Shown piece by piece: positions 27,386 to 36,607 of a DNA stretch of 64,000 bases (position 1 is the first letter of the stretch; each line of letters starts with the position of its first letter). The notes under the pieces were generated by a model. It searched no databases. It was given only the letters and a program-made list of their open reading frames with translations, and had not been told where the DNA came from. The position numbers were made by a program, and so were the translations under genes. The DNA is from Massilia agilis (GTDB taxonomy: Bacteria > Pseudomonadota > Gammaproteobacteria > Burkholderiales > Burkholderiaceae_D): positions 372,001 to 436,000 of the forward strand of contig NZ_JANUHB010000003.1 of NCBI RefSeq assembly GCF_024756255.1. Direction: 5' to 3'.

Positions 27386-28249
27386 ATGAAAAAAACCATG
27401 AAACTCGCGGCTTGCGCCGCCCTCGCGCTGGTTTCCGGCATCAGCCAGGCCGCTGACTGGAGCGACACCGCCATCAGCTGGCGCCACGGCGAGACCTTCC
27501 GCGAACCGTTCAACCCCACCAACATCAGCAAGAACATCTTCGCGCTGACGCATTCGAGCGGCTACAAGTACGGCGTCAACTACTTCAACCTCGACCTGCT
27601 GCAGTCGGACCACAACGACCCGGGCTCGCTGACCCAGAAATCGGGCGCGCAGGAAGCCTACGTGGTGTACCGCCACACGCTCGACATCGGCAAGGTGATG
27701 GGCCAGGACCTGGCTTACGGCGCAGTCAAGGGCGTGGGCGCGACCGCCGGCTTCGACTGGAACACCAAGAACGACGTCGGCTACAACTCGCGCAAGCGCA
27801 TGCTGGTGCTGGGCCCGACGCTGATGTGGGACGTGCCGGGCTACCTGAACACGAGCGTGCTGCTGCTGCGTGAAAGCAATGCCCCGTCCGGCGCCTTCCC
27901 GCCGATCTCGCAAGTGACCGACCGCTATACGTATGAGACCCACCCGATGCTGTCGGCCAACTGGGGCATCCCGGTGGCCGCGGTGGAGGGCCTGTCGTTC
28001 GAAGGCTACCTGAACTGGATCGCCGCCAAGGGCCGCGACGAAGTGGGCAATGGCACCGGCGCCGAAACCCACCTGGACATGCAGCTGATGTACGACGTGG
28101 GCCGCCACTTCAACCAGCCGAAGAACCGCTTCCGCGTGGGCTTCGAGTACGAACTGTGGAACAACAAGTTCGGCAATACCGAGCGGACCACCGGCAACAA
28201 GGGCCAGCGCGCCACCACCCCGATGGTGCGCGCCGAGTACCACTTCTGA
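27386..28249 (+). CDS. Tsx-like outer-membrane channel
   Basis: A 287-residue beta-barrel protein. The signal peptide (1-22, ending ISQA) precedes WSDTAISWRHGETFREPFNP, typical of the nucleoside-specific channel (Tsx/OmpK) family; alternating strands follow, for example GYKYGVNYFNLDLLQSD and FRVGFEYELWNNKFG. The chain ends in YHF, an outer-membrane C-terminal aromatic signature. It likely carries nucleosides or other small solutes through the outer membrane. An intrinsic terminator follows. Confidence 0.9.
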   Translation: MKKTMKLAACAALALVSGISQAADWSDTAISWRHGETFREPFNPTNISKNIFALTHSSGYKYGVNYFNLDLLQSDHNDPGSLTQKSGAQEAYVVYRHTLDIGKVMGQDLAYGAVKGVGATAGFDWNTKNDVGYNSRKRMLVLGPTLMWDVPGYLNTSVLLLRESNAPSGAFPPISQVTDRYTYETHPMLSANWGIPVAAVEGLSFEGYLNWIAAKGRDEVGNGTGAETHLDMQLMYDVGRHFNQPKNRFRVGFEYELWNNKFGNTERTTGNKGQRATTPMVRAEYHF

Positions 28250-28269
28250 TCTCAGCGCCGCAGTAATTT

Positions 28270-28295
28270 CCGGCGGGAACACCAATTCCCGCCGG
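28270..28295 (+). terminator. rho-independent terminator after the Tsx-like gene
   Basis: A ten-base stem CCGGCGGGAA/TTCCCGCCGG with a six-base loop is followed by CTTGGCCTTTTGTC, 21 bases after the stop codon. Confidence 0.82.
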
Positions 28296-28386
28296 CTTGG
28301 CCTTTTGTCAATTTTAGTGATTGAAATGGCAACTTCGGCCCACGCCAGCGCAAGGTCTTCACTGATGTAATTGCAACAATTGCATC

Positions 28387-30045
28387 ATGAAAACCTCAAT
28401 CCTTTCCCCGATTCCCTTCGTCCTGTTCGCCGCTTGCGCCTGTGCCGTTGCCGCGCCCGCGCCGGTCGAACACGGCGAGTTCGAAGCCACGCTGTACGCG
28501 CCGTTCGCCGGTGACCCGGCCGCTCCGCCGGGCCATCGCGACGCGCGCAACTTCACGCTCACCTTCGACTTCCCCGGCCTGTCCCAGCCCAAGCAGGTGG
28601 ACTGGCGGCTCGACCTGCTCGCGCCCGGCGGCAAGCCGGTCAAGTCCTGGCGCGGCATGCGTGTGATGCGCCACGTCCCGGTGAGCATCGACGTGCACTG
28701 GGACGGCACAGTGGCCGGCACGCGCGCCCGCGCCGGCGTGTACACGGCGCGCATGCGCGCCAGCGTGCGCGGCGCGCCGCCCGAGGAGGCGGTGGAGCAG
28801 GCCTGGCCGATGGAAGTGGGCCCGGTGGCGCCGCTGGCGATGCCGCGTTTCGACGCGCTGCCCTCGGCGCGCACCGTGCGCGAGCCGCAGGCCGCGCCGT
28901 CGACCGCATCGCTGCCGTACACGGTTTACCTGGGCAACCTGCACAGCCAGACCAACCACAGCGACGGCGGCGCCGACGTTGCCGCATGCAATGGCGCGCA
29001 GCAGCCGCAGGGCGGGCGCTACGGGCCGGCGGACGCCTATGCCTACGCGCGCGGCCGCGGGCTCGACATGTTGATGACGTCCGAGCACAACCACATGTAC
29101 GACGGCTCCGACGGCAGCAACCCGAATGCCGACGCGGCCAAGGCCAGGGCGCTGTTCCATGGCGGGCTCGATGCGGCCAACGCGTTCTCGGGCGCGCATC
29201 CCGGCTTCCTCGCCATCTACGGGCTGGAGTGGGGTGTGATCAGCAACGGCGGCCACCTGAACATCTTCAATGCGACCGAGCTCCTGGGCTGGGAGAAGAA
29301 CGCCGGCGGCGAGCTGGTGGGCGACACGTTCACCGCGCGCAGCGACTACGGCGCGCTGTACACGCTGATGAAGCAGCGCGGCTGGGTGGGGCAGTTCAAT
29401 CATCCGTCGGTGAGCGGCCAGTTCGTCGTCAATGGCGTGGCGCTGGGTTACACGCCCGACGGCGACCAGGCGATGGCGTTGTGCGAGGTGTTGAACAGCA
29501 CCGCGTTTTCGAACAACGACAGTGAAACCGAGACGCGCCGCAGCAGCTTCGAGATGGCCTGCAACAAGCTGCTGGAAGCGGGCTACCACGTCGCCTTCAG
29601 CAGCGACCAGGACAACCACTGTGCCAACTGGGGCGTCTCGTACACCAACCGTACCGGCGTGCTGGTGCCGGCCGGGACGCCGCTCACGCTGGACAGCTTT
29701 CTGGAGGCAGTGCGCGCGCGGCGCGTGTTTGCGACGATGGACAAGGGCTCGCAGCTGGTGCTGACCGCGAACGGGCACCTGATGGGCGAGCGCTTTGCGA
29801 GCAGCGGGCCGCTGACACTGGCCGCCAACTTCGCGAACGACGCCGGCAAGACGGTGGCGGCGGTGGCCATCATGGAGGGCGTCCCGGGCCGCAACGGGAC
29901 GGTCACGCAGCTGTCCGCAACCGCCACCACCACGTTCACCCCAACGCCGGGCGAGCACTTCTACTATGCGAAGGTCACCCAATCCGACGGCAACGTGCTG
30001 TGGTCCGCGCCGGTCTGGGTGACACAGGCCGGACCGAAGCCCTAG
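28387..30045 (+). CDS. exported PHP-domain metal-dependent hydrolase
   Basis: A 552-residue secreted protein with a signal peptide (1-22, ending AVAA). A beta-rich N-terminal region (25-150) leads to a PHP fold: motif I GNLHSQTNHSDGG near 183 and motif II TSEHNHM near 233, followed by GQFNHPSV and SSDQDNH near the end of the metal site. The PHP superfamily uses two or three metals to cleave phosphoester bonds. The DUF3604-like secreted members are poorly known. The stop overlaps the tail of the next gene, which faces it. Confidence 0.85.
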   Translation: MKTSILSPIPFVLFAACACAVAAPAPVEHGEFEATLYAPFAGDPAAPPGHRDARNFTLTFDFPGLSQPKQVDWRLDLLAPGGKPVKSWRGMRVMRHVPVSIDVHWDGTVAGTRARAGVYTARMRASVRGAPPEEAVEQAWPMEVGPVAPLAMPRFDALPSARTVREPQAAPSTASLPYTVYLGNLHSQTNHSDGGADVAACNGAQQPQGGRYGPADAYAYARGRGLDMLMTSEHNHMYDGSDGSNPNADAAKARALFHGGLDAANAFSGAHPGFLAIYGLEWGVISNGGHLNIFNATELLGWEKNAGGELVGDTFTARSDYGALYTLMKQRGWVGQFNHPSVSGQFVVNGVALGYTPDGDQAMALCEVLNSTAFSNNDSETETRRSSFEMACNKLLEAGYHVAFSSDQDNHCANWGVSYTNRTGVLVPAGTPLTLDSFLEAVRARRVFATMDKGSQLVLTANGHLMGERFASSGPLTLAANFANDAGKTVAAVAIMEGVPGRNGTVTQLSATATTTFTPTPGEHFYYAKVTQSDGNVLWSAPVWVTQAGPKP

Positions 30046-30587
30046 CGTGCGATGCGCTCAAATACCAGCTGGTCGATCATGCGCCACGGCTTGTCGTCCG
30101 CGCGCACTTCGAAGACCATGCGAAAGCTGTTGTCCGACAGGCGGCTGAAGGTAAAGCGCTCTTCGCGCAGCGGTTCGCGCGACACGGTGCGCGCAAAGGC
30201 CAGCGCGCTGTCGGCCCAGCCGTCGCTGGTGAAGGTGCGCGCCGTGCCGCTGCTGTCGTTGAGCGTCATGACCAGCTTGTGCGAGGCCGTCTCGATCCCC
30301 CACATGCCGAGCGCCTTGTACTTGTTGGGCGCGCGGTCGGTGTGGCGGTACTGCAGCCACTGGCCGTCCAGCTCGGGGTGAAAGCTCACGTCGGCCTCGA
30401 TCGGCCTGCCCGACGCGAACTGGCCGCGCCCGGACCACTCGCCGGTAAAGAAGCTTGCGATGTCGGCCGGTACGCGCACCGGCGGCTCGAACCTGGGCTG
30501 GGTGGCCGGGGCGGCGGCAGCCTGCGCAAGGCAGGCGCTCGTGGCGCCGGCCAGCAGGGCGGCCAGCAGCAGGCGGGGAAGGATCAT
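30042..30587 (-). CDS. exported lipocalin-like/DUF1579-like protein
   Basis: A 181-residue protein with a signal peptide (1-21, ending CLAQA). The mature part is an all-beta barrel-like sequence: FFTGEWSGRGQFASGRPIEADVSFHPELDGQWLQYRHTD and ERFTFSRLSDNSFRMVFEV. It resembles DUF1579-type and fatty-acid-binding-like barrels, but I cannot assign a ligand. GGGAG precedes ATG at 30587. It lies 17 bases downstream of the Gdt1-type gene and is probably in the same operon. Its stop shares four bases with the PHP gene's stop on the other strand. Confidence 0.75.
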   Translation of the reverse strand: MILPRLLLAALLAGATSACLAQAAAAPATQPRFEPPVRVPADIASFFTGEWSGRGQFASGRPIEADVSFHPELDGQWLQYRHTDRAPNKYKALGMWGIETASHKLVMTLNDSSGTARTFTSDGWADSALAFARTVSREPLREERFTFSRLSDNSFRMVFEVRADDKPWRMIDQLVFERIAR

Positions 30588-30604
30588 GGGTTGCTCCCGT
30601 GAGA

Positions 30605-31180
30605 TCAGAAACCGAACTGCGCGCCGGCCCCCAGCAGGGTAAGCACGCCCAGCACTGCGAAGATCAGCGCGGCCAGGCCGTGCACGAGCTTGAGCGGCAC
30701 CTTGCCCGCGATACGCTCGCCGAAGTACACGGCAGGCACGTTCGCCAGCAGCATGCCGACCGTGGTGCCGGCCACCACCGCCGCCATGGACTGGAAGCGC
30801 GCTGCCAGCGCCACCGTCGCGATCTGGGTCTTGTCGCCCATCTCGGCCAGGAAGAACGCGATCAGCGTGGTCAGGAACACGCCGTAGCGCGCCAGCTTGG
30901 ATTCCTCTTCGTCGATCTCGTCCGGCACCAGAATCCACGCCGCCATGGCGAGGAAGGACAGGCCCAGCACCCAGCGCATCACGTTCGGCCCGAGCAGCTC
31001 GCTGACCAGCGCGCCCACGGCCGCGGCGAACGCGTGGTTGGCGATGGTGGCCACCAAGATGCCGGCCACGATCGGCAGCGGGCGGCGAAAACGCGCGGCC
31101 AGCAGGAAGGCCAGCAGTTGGGTTTTGTCGCCGATTTCGGCAAGCGCGACGATGCCGGTTGAGATGAGGAACGCTTCCAT
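30605..31180 (-). CDS. TMEM165/GDT1-family cation transporter
   Basis: A 191-residue, six-segment membrane protein. It has the two signature motifs of the family, EIGDKTQLLAF near residue 16 and EMGDKTQIATVA near 108, placed on symmetric halves. Bacterial members such as MneA export manganese. The start at 31180 begins directly with the first membrane helix. I looked for a yybP-ykoY manganese riboswitch upstream and saw none. The region upstream is shared with a divergent beta-lactamase-like gene. Confidence 0.9.
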   Translation of the reverse strand: MEAFLISTGIVALAEIGDKTQLLAFLLAARFRRPLPIVAGILVATIANHAFAAAVGALVSELLGPNVMRWVLGLSFLAMAAWILVPDEIDEEESKLARYGVFLTTLIAFFLAEMGDKTQIATVALAARFQSMAAVVAGTTVGMLLANVPAVYFGERIAGKVPLKLVHGLAALIFAVLGVLTLLGAGAQFGF

Positions 31181-31347
31181 GGAAGGTGGGGGCTGGAAAA
31201 GCCGCGATGATAGCAGAGGCGCCATGTGCGCGCTCGTCAATACCGGCGGCGGCTCGCTTTCGCGCGAAGGTTGAAAGTGCTATCCTGCCCGCGCCCGGCC
31301 GACTCAGCCATGCAGCCAACAACGCCAACAACGATAAGGAAGACCGC

Positions 31348-32955
31348 ATGAAACGCCTCTCAGCAGCACTCATCCTCGCCTTTTCCGCCGCCGGCGTATT
31401 CGCACATGATGCGGCAACACCTAGCGCAGCACCCGTCGTCGCCAGCGCGTCGAGCCTGGAGGCCGACGTCAACCGCGTGATGAAAGCGTTCGACGTGCCA
31501 GGCATTGCGATCGCGGTGGTGAAGGACGGGCAGGTGGTGGCGGCGCAGGGCTTTGGCGTGCGCAAGCTGGGCGCGCCGGAAAAGGTCGATGCCAGGACGC
31601 TGTTCGAGATCGCCTCCAACTCCAAGGCATTCACCGCCGCCGCGCTGGCGATGCTGGTGGACGACGGCAAGCTGGCCTGGGACGACCCGGTGACCAAGCA
31701 CCTGCCGGACTTCCAGATGTACGACGCCTACGTCACGCACGAGATGACGGTGCGCGACCTGCTCACCCACCGCAGCGGCCTGGGCCTGGGCGCGGGCGAC
31801 CTGCTGTGGTGGCCGACCACCAACTTCAGCACCGACGAAATCATCCAGAAGCTGCGCTACATCCGTCCGTCGACGAGCTTTCGCAGCAGCTACGCGTATG
31901 ACAACCTGCTGTACATCGTGGCCGGCAAGATCATCGCCGCCAAGTCGGGCAAGACCTGGGGCGAGACCGTGCGCGAGCGCATCCTCAAGCCGGTGGGCAT
32001 GACCGGCACCACCACCAGCCTGGCCGAAAACGAAGGCAATCCGGACCTGGCCAACGCGCACAGCAAGATCGACGGCAAGATCGCCGCGGTCAAGTCGATG
32101 CCTGTGCCGAACGCGATCGGCGCCGTGGGCATCAACACCAACGCCGAGGACATCGCCAAGTGGATGAAGGTGCTGCTCGACGGCGGGCGCATCGGCGTGG
32201 ACGCGAACGGCAAGGAGGTGCGCCTGTTCAGTGCCAAGCAGGCGCGCGAACTGTGGACTGCGCAAACGCCGATTCGCATTGGCGAGGCGCCGACCGCGAT
32301 GGCGACCATCAAGCCGAACTTCTCGGCCTACGGCCTGGGCTTCCAGCTGCGCGACTATCGCGGCAAGCTGCTGGCCATGCACGGCGGAGCGCTGCAGGGC
32401 TTTTATTCCAAGGTGCTGCTGGTGCCGGAATCGAAGCTGGGGATTGCGATCCTGACCAACGCCGAAAGCGGCGGCTCGCTCAACGCGCTCACCTATGCGC
32501 TGCTGGACCGCTACCTGGGCGTGCAGGGCGGGCCTGACTGGATCAAGGTGGTGGCCGATCTGGACGAAGAGATGCACGCCAAGGAGATGGCGCGCCTGAA
32601 GAACGCCAGCGCCGCGCGCGCCGCCAAGTCGCAGCCGTCGCTGCCGCTGGCCGCGTACGACGGCGAGTACGAGGACGCATGGTATGGCAAGGCGCAGATC
32701 AGCCACGTGGGCAAGAAGCAGGTGCTCACCTTCACGCGCACGCCGGACCTGGTCGGCGAGCTAGAACACTTCCAGCACGACACCTTCATCGTGCGCTGGA
32801 AGGAGCGCAACTTCAATGCGGACGCCTACGTCACGTTCTCGCTCAACCCGGACGGCAGCATCGAGCGCATGAAGATGAAGCCGATCTCCACCGAGACCGA
32901 CTTCAGCTACGACTTCCAGGACCTGACGTTCGTGCCGGTGAAAAAGGCCGGCTGA
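31348..32955 (+). CDS. class C beta-lactamase-like serine hydrolase
   Basis: A 535-residue exported protein with a signal peptide (1-19, ending GVFA). The penicillin-binding fold has the active motif Ser90-x-x-Lys93 in IASNSKAF, the Tyr-x-Asn motif in YAYDNLLY and HGG in LAMHGGALQGF in place of KTG. The C-terminal 130 residues form a separate beta-barrel domain of the kind seen in DUF3471-carrying serine hydrolases. Such proteins are usually D-aminopeptidases or esterases and not antibiotic-degrading lactamases. AAGGAAG precedes the ATG. Confidence 0.92.
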   Translation: MKRLSAALILAFSAAGVFAHDAATPSAAPVVASASSLEADVNRVMKAFDVPGIAIAVVKDGQVVAAQGFGVRKLGAPEKVDARTLFEIASNSKAFTAAALAMLVDDGKLAWDDPVTKHLPDFQMYDAYVTHEMTVRDLLTHRSGLGLGAGDLLWWPTTNFSTDEIIQKLRYIRPSTSFRSSYAYDNLLYIVAGKIIAAKSGKTWGETVRERILKPVGMTGTTTSLAENEGNPDLANAHSKIDGKIAAVKSMPVPNAIGAVGINTNAEDIAKWMKVLLDGGRIGVDANGKEVRLFSAKQARELWTAQTPIRIGEAPTAMATIKPNFSAYGLGFQLRDYRGKLLAMHGGALQGFYSKVLLVPESKLGIAILTNAESGGSLNALTYALLDRYLGVQGGPDWIKVVADLDEEMHAKEMARLKNASAARAAKSQPSLPLAAYDGEYEDAWYGKAQISHVGKKQVLTFTRTPDLVGELEHFQHDTFIVRWKERNFNADAYVTFSLNPDGSIERMKMKPISTETDFSYDFQDLTFVPVKKAG

Positions 32956-32959
32956 ATGA

Positions 32960-33072
32960 CGTAGGGTGGGCAGGTCTTCCTGCCCACGCGTTCAGCGATC
33001 GTGTGCATCACCACCATTGCGTCCAATGTCGCACTGGTTGAACGCGTGGGCAGGAAACCTGCCCACCCTACG
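32960..33072. repeat. GTAGGGTGGGC compound inverted repeat, copy 3
   Basis: The left arm runs from CGTAGGGTGGGCAGG with CCTGCCCACGCG after TCTT, and the right arm CGCGTGGGCAGG with CCTGCCCACCCTACG after AAA. Together they span 113 bases. It lies between the convergent beta-lactamase-like and HtrA-like genes and again could stop transcription from both sides. Confidence 0.9.
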
Positions 33073-33084
33073 TGACATCTTCGT

Positions 33085-34614
33085 TCAGGCCGACTTCCCG
33101 TTCCACACTTCCATCATGTCCGGCGAACCCTGCATACGGATCCCGTTGTCCTGCAGGATGCCGTCGGTCGCATCGAGCATGGCCTTGCGCGGCAGGACCA
33201 TGGTCTCGCCGTAGCGCTGGTCAAAGCGCAGCACCACGTTCTCGTCCTTCAGGTCGCGCAGCACCTGCACCAGGTGGCGCAGGCTCTTCACGTGCACGCC
33301 GTTGACCGAATCGACCACCGACGCGAAGTGCGGTCCGTAGCCGTTCACCAGCTTGTGCGGGAAGAACGGCGCGGCGATCACGACCAGTTCATCGTGCTCG
33401 GCGTCGGGCTGGTCGCCGCGGCGCGTGACCAGCGGGTTGGCGTTGAAGCTGAACGCGTTCAGCGCCGGCGCATTCGCGCTCAGGAACGACAGGTACTCGG
33501 CCGTCGCGCGCGAGAACACGATCGGGCCGTACACGAAGTACGACGGGTAGCCGCCGTTCAGGTCCGGGATGAGCAGCTTGCGCGGGCCGCTCACCGGCAC
33601 CTGCACCTGCATCGTCTTGCCGGCGCGGACGATCGTCAGCGGTACCTTGCCGTCCCTGGCCACGTGCTGCAGGTGGTACTGGAAGCGCACGCGCAGGTTC
33701 TGCCCCAGCTTGACCATGCCCTGGTTGTCGATCGGGTACTGGCCAATGTGCGTGACCACGTCCCATTCCTTCAGCGGATAGCCCGCGTCCTTGCCCGCCG
33801 GGTGGCTCACCACCAGGCCCTCGATGGACTTGTCGAGCTTGAGGAACTGGCGCAGCACCGGGTTTTCCAGCGTCTGCATGTCGTCGTGGATCGACAGCTT
33901 GTCGTTGGACTGGCCGGCGGCCACGTTCTTCAGGAACAGCTCGATCTCTTCGTTCGGGATGATGTAGCCGATGTTCTGTGCGTTCGTCACGCCCGAGAAC
34001 GCAAGGCCGGCAAGCTTGTCGCCGACGACCACCGCGCCGCCGCTGTTGCCCGGGTTGATCGGCGCGTCCACCTGGATCCGCAGGCCCGAATTGCCATAGC
34101 CGTAGGGGACGAACTCGATGCGCGAAATGACGCCCTTGGTGGTGGACAGCGAGTTGCCGCCGATCGGGTAGCCGTACGCGAACACGGCCTCGCCCACGTC
34201 CGGCAGCGCTTTGGCGCGCGGCACGGGCGGGTGCGTGTCGAAGAACGATTCGTCATCGAGCTTGAGCAGCGCAAGGTCCATGCCGCGCGAGATCGCGACC
34301 ACCGTGGCGGGCATCTTGTCGCCCGACTGGCTGGCCTGCACCTCGACCTGGCTGGCGTAGCCGACCACATGCGCGTTGGTGAGGATGCGCTTGCCCTCGA
34401 TGACCACGCCCGAGCCGCTGACCGACGAGGGGGCGGCCTTGGTCCACGGCTTGAGCGGGTCCGGGCGGCGCAAGGTGCTGAAGACCTTGACCACCGAGTT
34501 GCTCACGACGGTTGCCAGTGCGGGCGGCTGGGCGGGCGGGATGTTTTCTGCGGCGTGCGCGCCAAGGCTGGCGGCGGCAAGGAGAGCAACGACGGTCAGG
34601 CGGACGAGGTTCAT
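33085..34614 (-). CDS. HtrA/Deg-like periplasmic serine protease
   Basis: A protein of about 509 residues with a signal peptide (1-21, ending GAHA). The trypsin-like domain has the catalytic triad His in TNAHVVG, Asp in RGMDLALLKL and Ser in NPGNSGGAVVV. Two PDZ-like regions follow (SIEGLVVSHPAGKDAGYPLKEWD; then FASVVDSVNGVHVKSLRHLVQVL). The layout resembles the plant-type Deg2/Deg9 group more than E. coli DegP, which lacks the long region between PDZs. It should act in envelope protein quality control. The start may be ATG at 34614 or 34623. Confidence 0.9.
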   Translation of the reverse strand: MNLVRLTVVALLAAASLGAHAAENIPPAQPPALATVVSNSVVKVFSTLRRPDPLKPWTKAAPSSVSGSGVVIEGKRILTNAHVVGYASQVEVQASQSGDKMPATVVAISRGMDLALLKLDDESFFDTHPPVPRAKALPDVGEAVFAYGYPIGGNSLSTTKGVISRIEFVPYGYGNSGLRIQVDAPINPGNSGGAVVVGDKLAGLAFSGVTNAQNIGYIIPNEEIELFLKNVAAGQSNDKLSIHDDMQTLENPVLRQFLKLDKSIEGLVVSHPAGKDAGYPLKEWDVVTHIGQYPIDNQGMVKLGQNLRVRFQYHLQHVARDGKVPLTIVRAGKTMQVQVPVSGPRKLLIPDLNGGYPSYFVYGPIVFSRATAEYLSFLSANAPALNAFSFNANPLVTRRGDQPDAEHDELVVIAAPFFPHKLVNGYGPHFASVVDSVNGVHVKSLRHLVQVLRDLKDENVVLRFDQRYGETMVLPRKAMLDATDGILQDNGIRMQGSPDMMEVWNGKSA

Positions 34615-34955
34615 GGGCGGCATCGATGAGTTGGGGTCATGTTGTTGAGGAAATATACACGACCGTGTTTGCCTGCGGTATGCAAGGTCACGTTGCGCCT
34701 TTGCATATGCATACATACAAGAATTGTCCTTTTTGGATGTATTCCCCCAACTTGCTGCGGCGCGTCATCGAAAAACGATAAAAAAGTTGCGTGACCGCGA
34801 CTCCGCTTGCCTATTCAAAATCTTGAGTTGCTGCTATGGTTCTTGGGTTTGCCGTTTCGCGCTGTAGGGCAAGCGGCACCCGTTGCGGATGTAAATACGA
34901 GAGCGGCCGACAAAGGCTGCTGCCAAGAAGAGATGGGTTGATTTCAGGAGACAGA
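34615..34955. other. divergent intergenic region upstream of the Tat-TldD locus
   Basis: These 341 bases lie between the HtrA-like gene (minus) and the first TldD-like gene (plus). A short palindrome TGCATATGCA is at 34702-34711. I see no clear promoter with good spacing, although transcription of the long downstream gene run must start here. Confidence 0.45.
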
Positions 34956-36593
34956 ATGGAACGTCGCACCTTCCTCAATATCAGCGGCCTGGCCTTCGGG
35001 TCGATGCTGGTCCCGGTCTTCGGTCGCGCGATTGCCGCCGAAGAGCTGCTTACCCCGATGGCCATCGGCCTGAAGAAAACGCTGGCCGACGTCGCGCTCA
35101 ATGCCGCCACCAAGGCCGGCGCCAGCTACTGCGACGTGCGCATCGGCCGCTACCTCAACCAGTTCATCATCACGCGCGACCTGAACGTCGAAAACGTGGC
35201 CAACACCGAGTCGGCCGGCGTGGGCGTGCGCGTGGTGTGCAACGGCGCCTATGGCTTTGCCGCGACCTCGGACATGTCGCCGGACGGCGTGGCCGGCGCC
35301 GCGCGCCAGGCGGTGGCGATCGCCAAGGCCAACGCCAAGCTGCAATCGGAGCCGGTGCAGCTCGCGCCGGTCAAGGGTGTGGGCGAAGTGTCGTGGGCCA
35401 CGCCGGTGAAGAAGGACTGGCGCGCCGTGCCGATCAAGGAAAAAGCCGAGCTGCTCATCGCCGCCAACAAGGCCGGCATGGATGGCGGCGCGAACTTCAT
35501 GCAGTCGATGCTGTTCCAGGTGAACCAGCAGAAGTATTTCGCCTCGACCGACGGCTCCTACATCGACCAGGACATGCAGCGCCTGTGGGCGCCGCTCACC
35601 GCGACGGCGGTGGACAAATCGACCGGCAAGTTCCGTTCGCGCGCCGGACTGTCGGCGCCGGTGGGCATGGGCTACGAATACCTCGACGGCCGCCCCGAGG
35701 ACAAGATCAAGGCTGCCGGCGGCGTGGCCACGCTGTACGGGAAATCGTACGACATCATCGAGGACGCGCGCGCCGCGGGCCGCGATGCCAGGGCCAAGCT
35801 GACCGCCAAGTCGGTCCTGCCGGGCAAATACGACCTGATGCTCTCGCCCGAGCACATCTGGCTGACCATCCACGAGTCGGTGGGCCACCCGACCGAGCTC
35901 GATCGCGTGCTCGGCTACGAGGCCAACTACGCGGGCACCAGCTTTGCCACGCTCGACAAGTGGAAGACCGGTAAATTCAACTACGGTTCGCCGCACGTGA
36001 ACATCGTGGCCGACAAGACCACCCCGGGTTCGCTCGGCTGCGTGGGCTACGACGACGAAGGCGTGAAGACGAAGCGCTGGGACATCATCAAGGACGGCAT
36101 CCTGGTCAGCTACCAGGCCACGCGCGACCAGGCCCACATCATCGGCAAGAAGGAGTCGGACGGCTGCTCGTACGCGGACAGCTGGAGCAGCGTGCAGTTC
36201 CAGCGCATGCCCAACGTGTCGCTCCAGGCGGGCAAGAAGAAGCTCACGCCGGACGAAATGGTCAAGGACATCAAGAAAGGCATCTACATCGTGGGCGACG
36301 GTTCGTTCTCGATCGACCAGCAGCGCTACAACTTCCAGTTCGGCGGCCAGCTGTTCTACGAGATCAAGGACGGCAAGATCGGCCAGATGCTCGAGGACGT
36401 GGCCTACCAGGCCAACACCCAGGAATTCTGGAACGCCTGCACGGCCGTGTGCGACGAGCGCGACTGGCGCATGGGCGGTTCCTTCTTCGACGGGAAGGGG
36501 CAGCCGCCGCAGATCTCGATCGTCTCGCATGGCGCATCGACCGCGCGCTTTAACGGCATCAACGTGATCAACACCGCCCGCAAGATCGGCTAA
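34956..36593 (+). CDS. TldD-like metalloprotease with twin-arginine signal, copy 1
   Basis: A 545-residue TldD/PmbA-family protease. The N-terminus MERRTFLNISG, a moderately hydrophobic stretch and a GRAIA/A cleavage point form a twin-arginine export signal, which E. coli TldD does not have. The zinc motif His306-Glu307-x3-His311 is in IHESVGHPTELDR. The C-terminal domain has FGGQLFYEIKDGKIGQMLEDVAY. TldD normally pairs with TldE to degrade unfolded peptides. GGAG precedes the ATG. It is followed 14 bases later by a TldE-like gene, and the same pair repeats downstream. Confidence 0.93.
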   Translation: MERRTFLNISGLAFGSMLVPVFGRAIAAEELLTPMAIGLKKTLADVALNAATKAGASYCDVRIGRYLNQFIITRDLNVENVANTESAGVGVRVVCNGAYGFAATSDMSPDGVAGAARQAVAIAKANAKLQSEPVQLAPVKGVGEVSWATPVKKDWRAVPIKEKAELLIAANKAGMDGGANFMQSMLFQVNQQKYFASTDGSYIDQDMQRLWAPLTATAVDKSTGKFRSRAGLSAPVGMGYEYLDGRPEDKIKAAGGVATLYGKSYDIIEDARAAGRDARAKLTAKSVLPGKYDLMLSPEHIWLTIHESVGHPTELDRVLGYEANYAGTSFATLDKWKTGKFNYGSPHVNIVADKTTPGSLGCVGYDDEGVKTKRWDIIKDGILVSYQATRDQAHIIGKKESDGCSYADSWSSVQFQRMPNVSLQAGKKKLTPDEMVKDIKKGIYIVGDGSFSIDQQRYNFQFGGQLFYEIKDGKIGQMLEDVAYQANTQEFWNACTAVCDERDWRMGGSFFDGKGQPPQISIVSHGASTARFNGINVINTARKIG

Positions 36594-36607
36594 GGCAGGA
36601 ACAGAAC

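Noticed and set aside
31181..31347. A yybP-ykoY manganese riboswitch ahead of the GDT1-family gene
   Set aside because: I looked for its conserved loops on the minus strand and found none. A TTGACG and TATCAT pair there is spaced by 22 bases, too far for a normal promoter.
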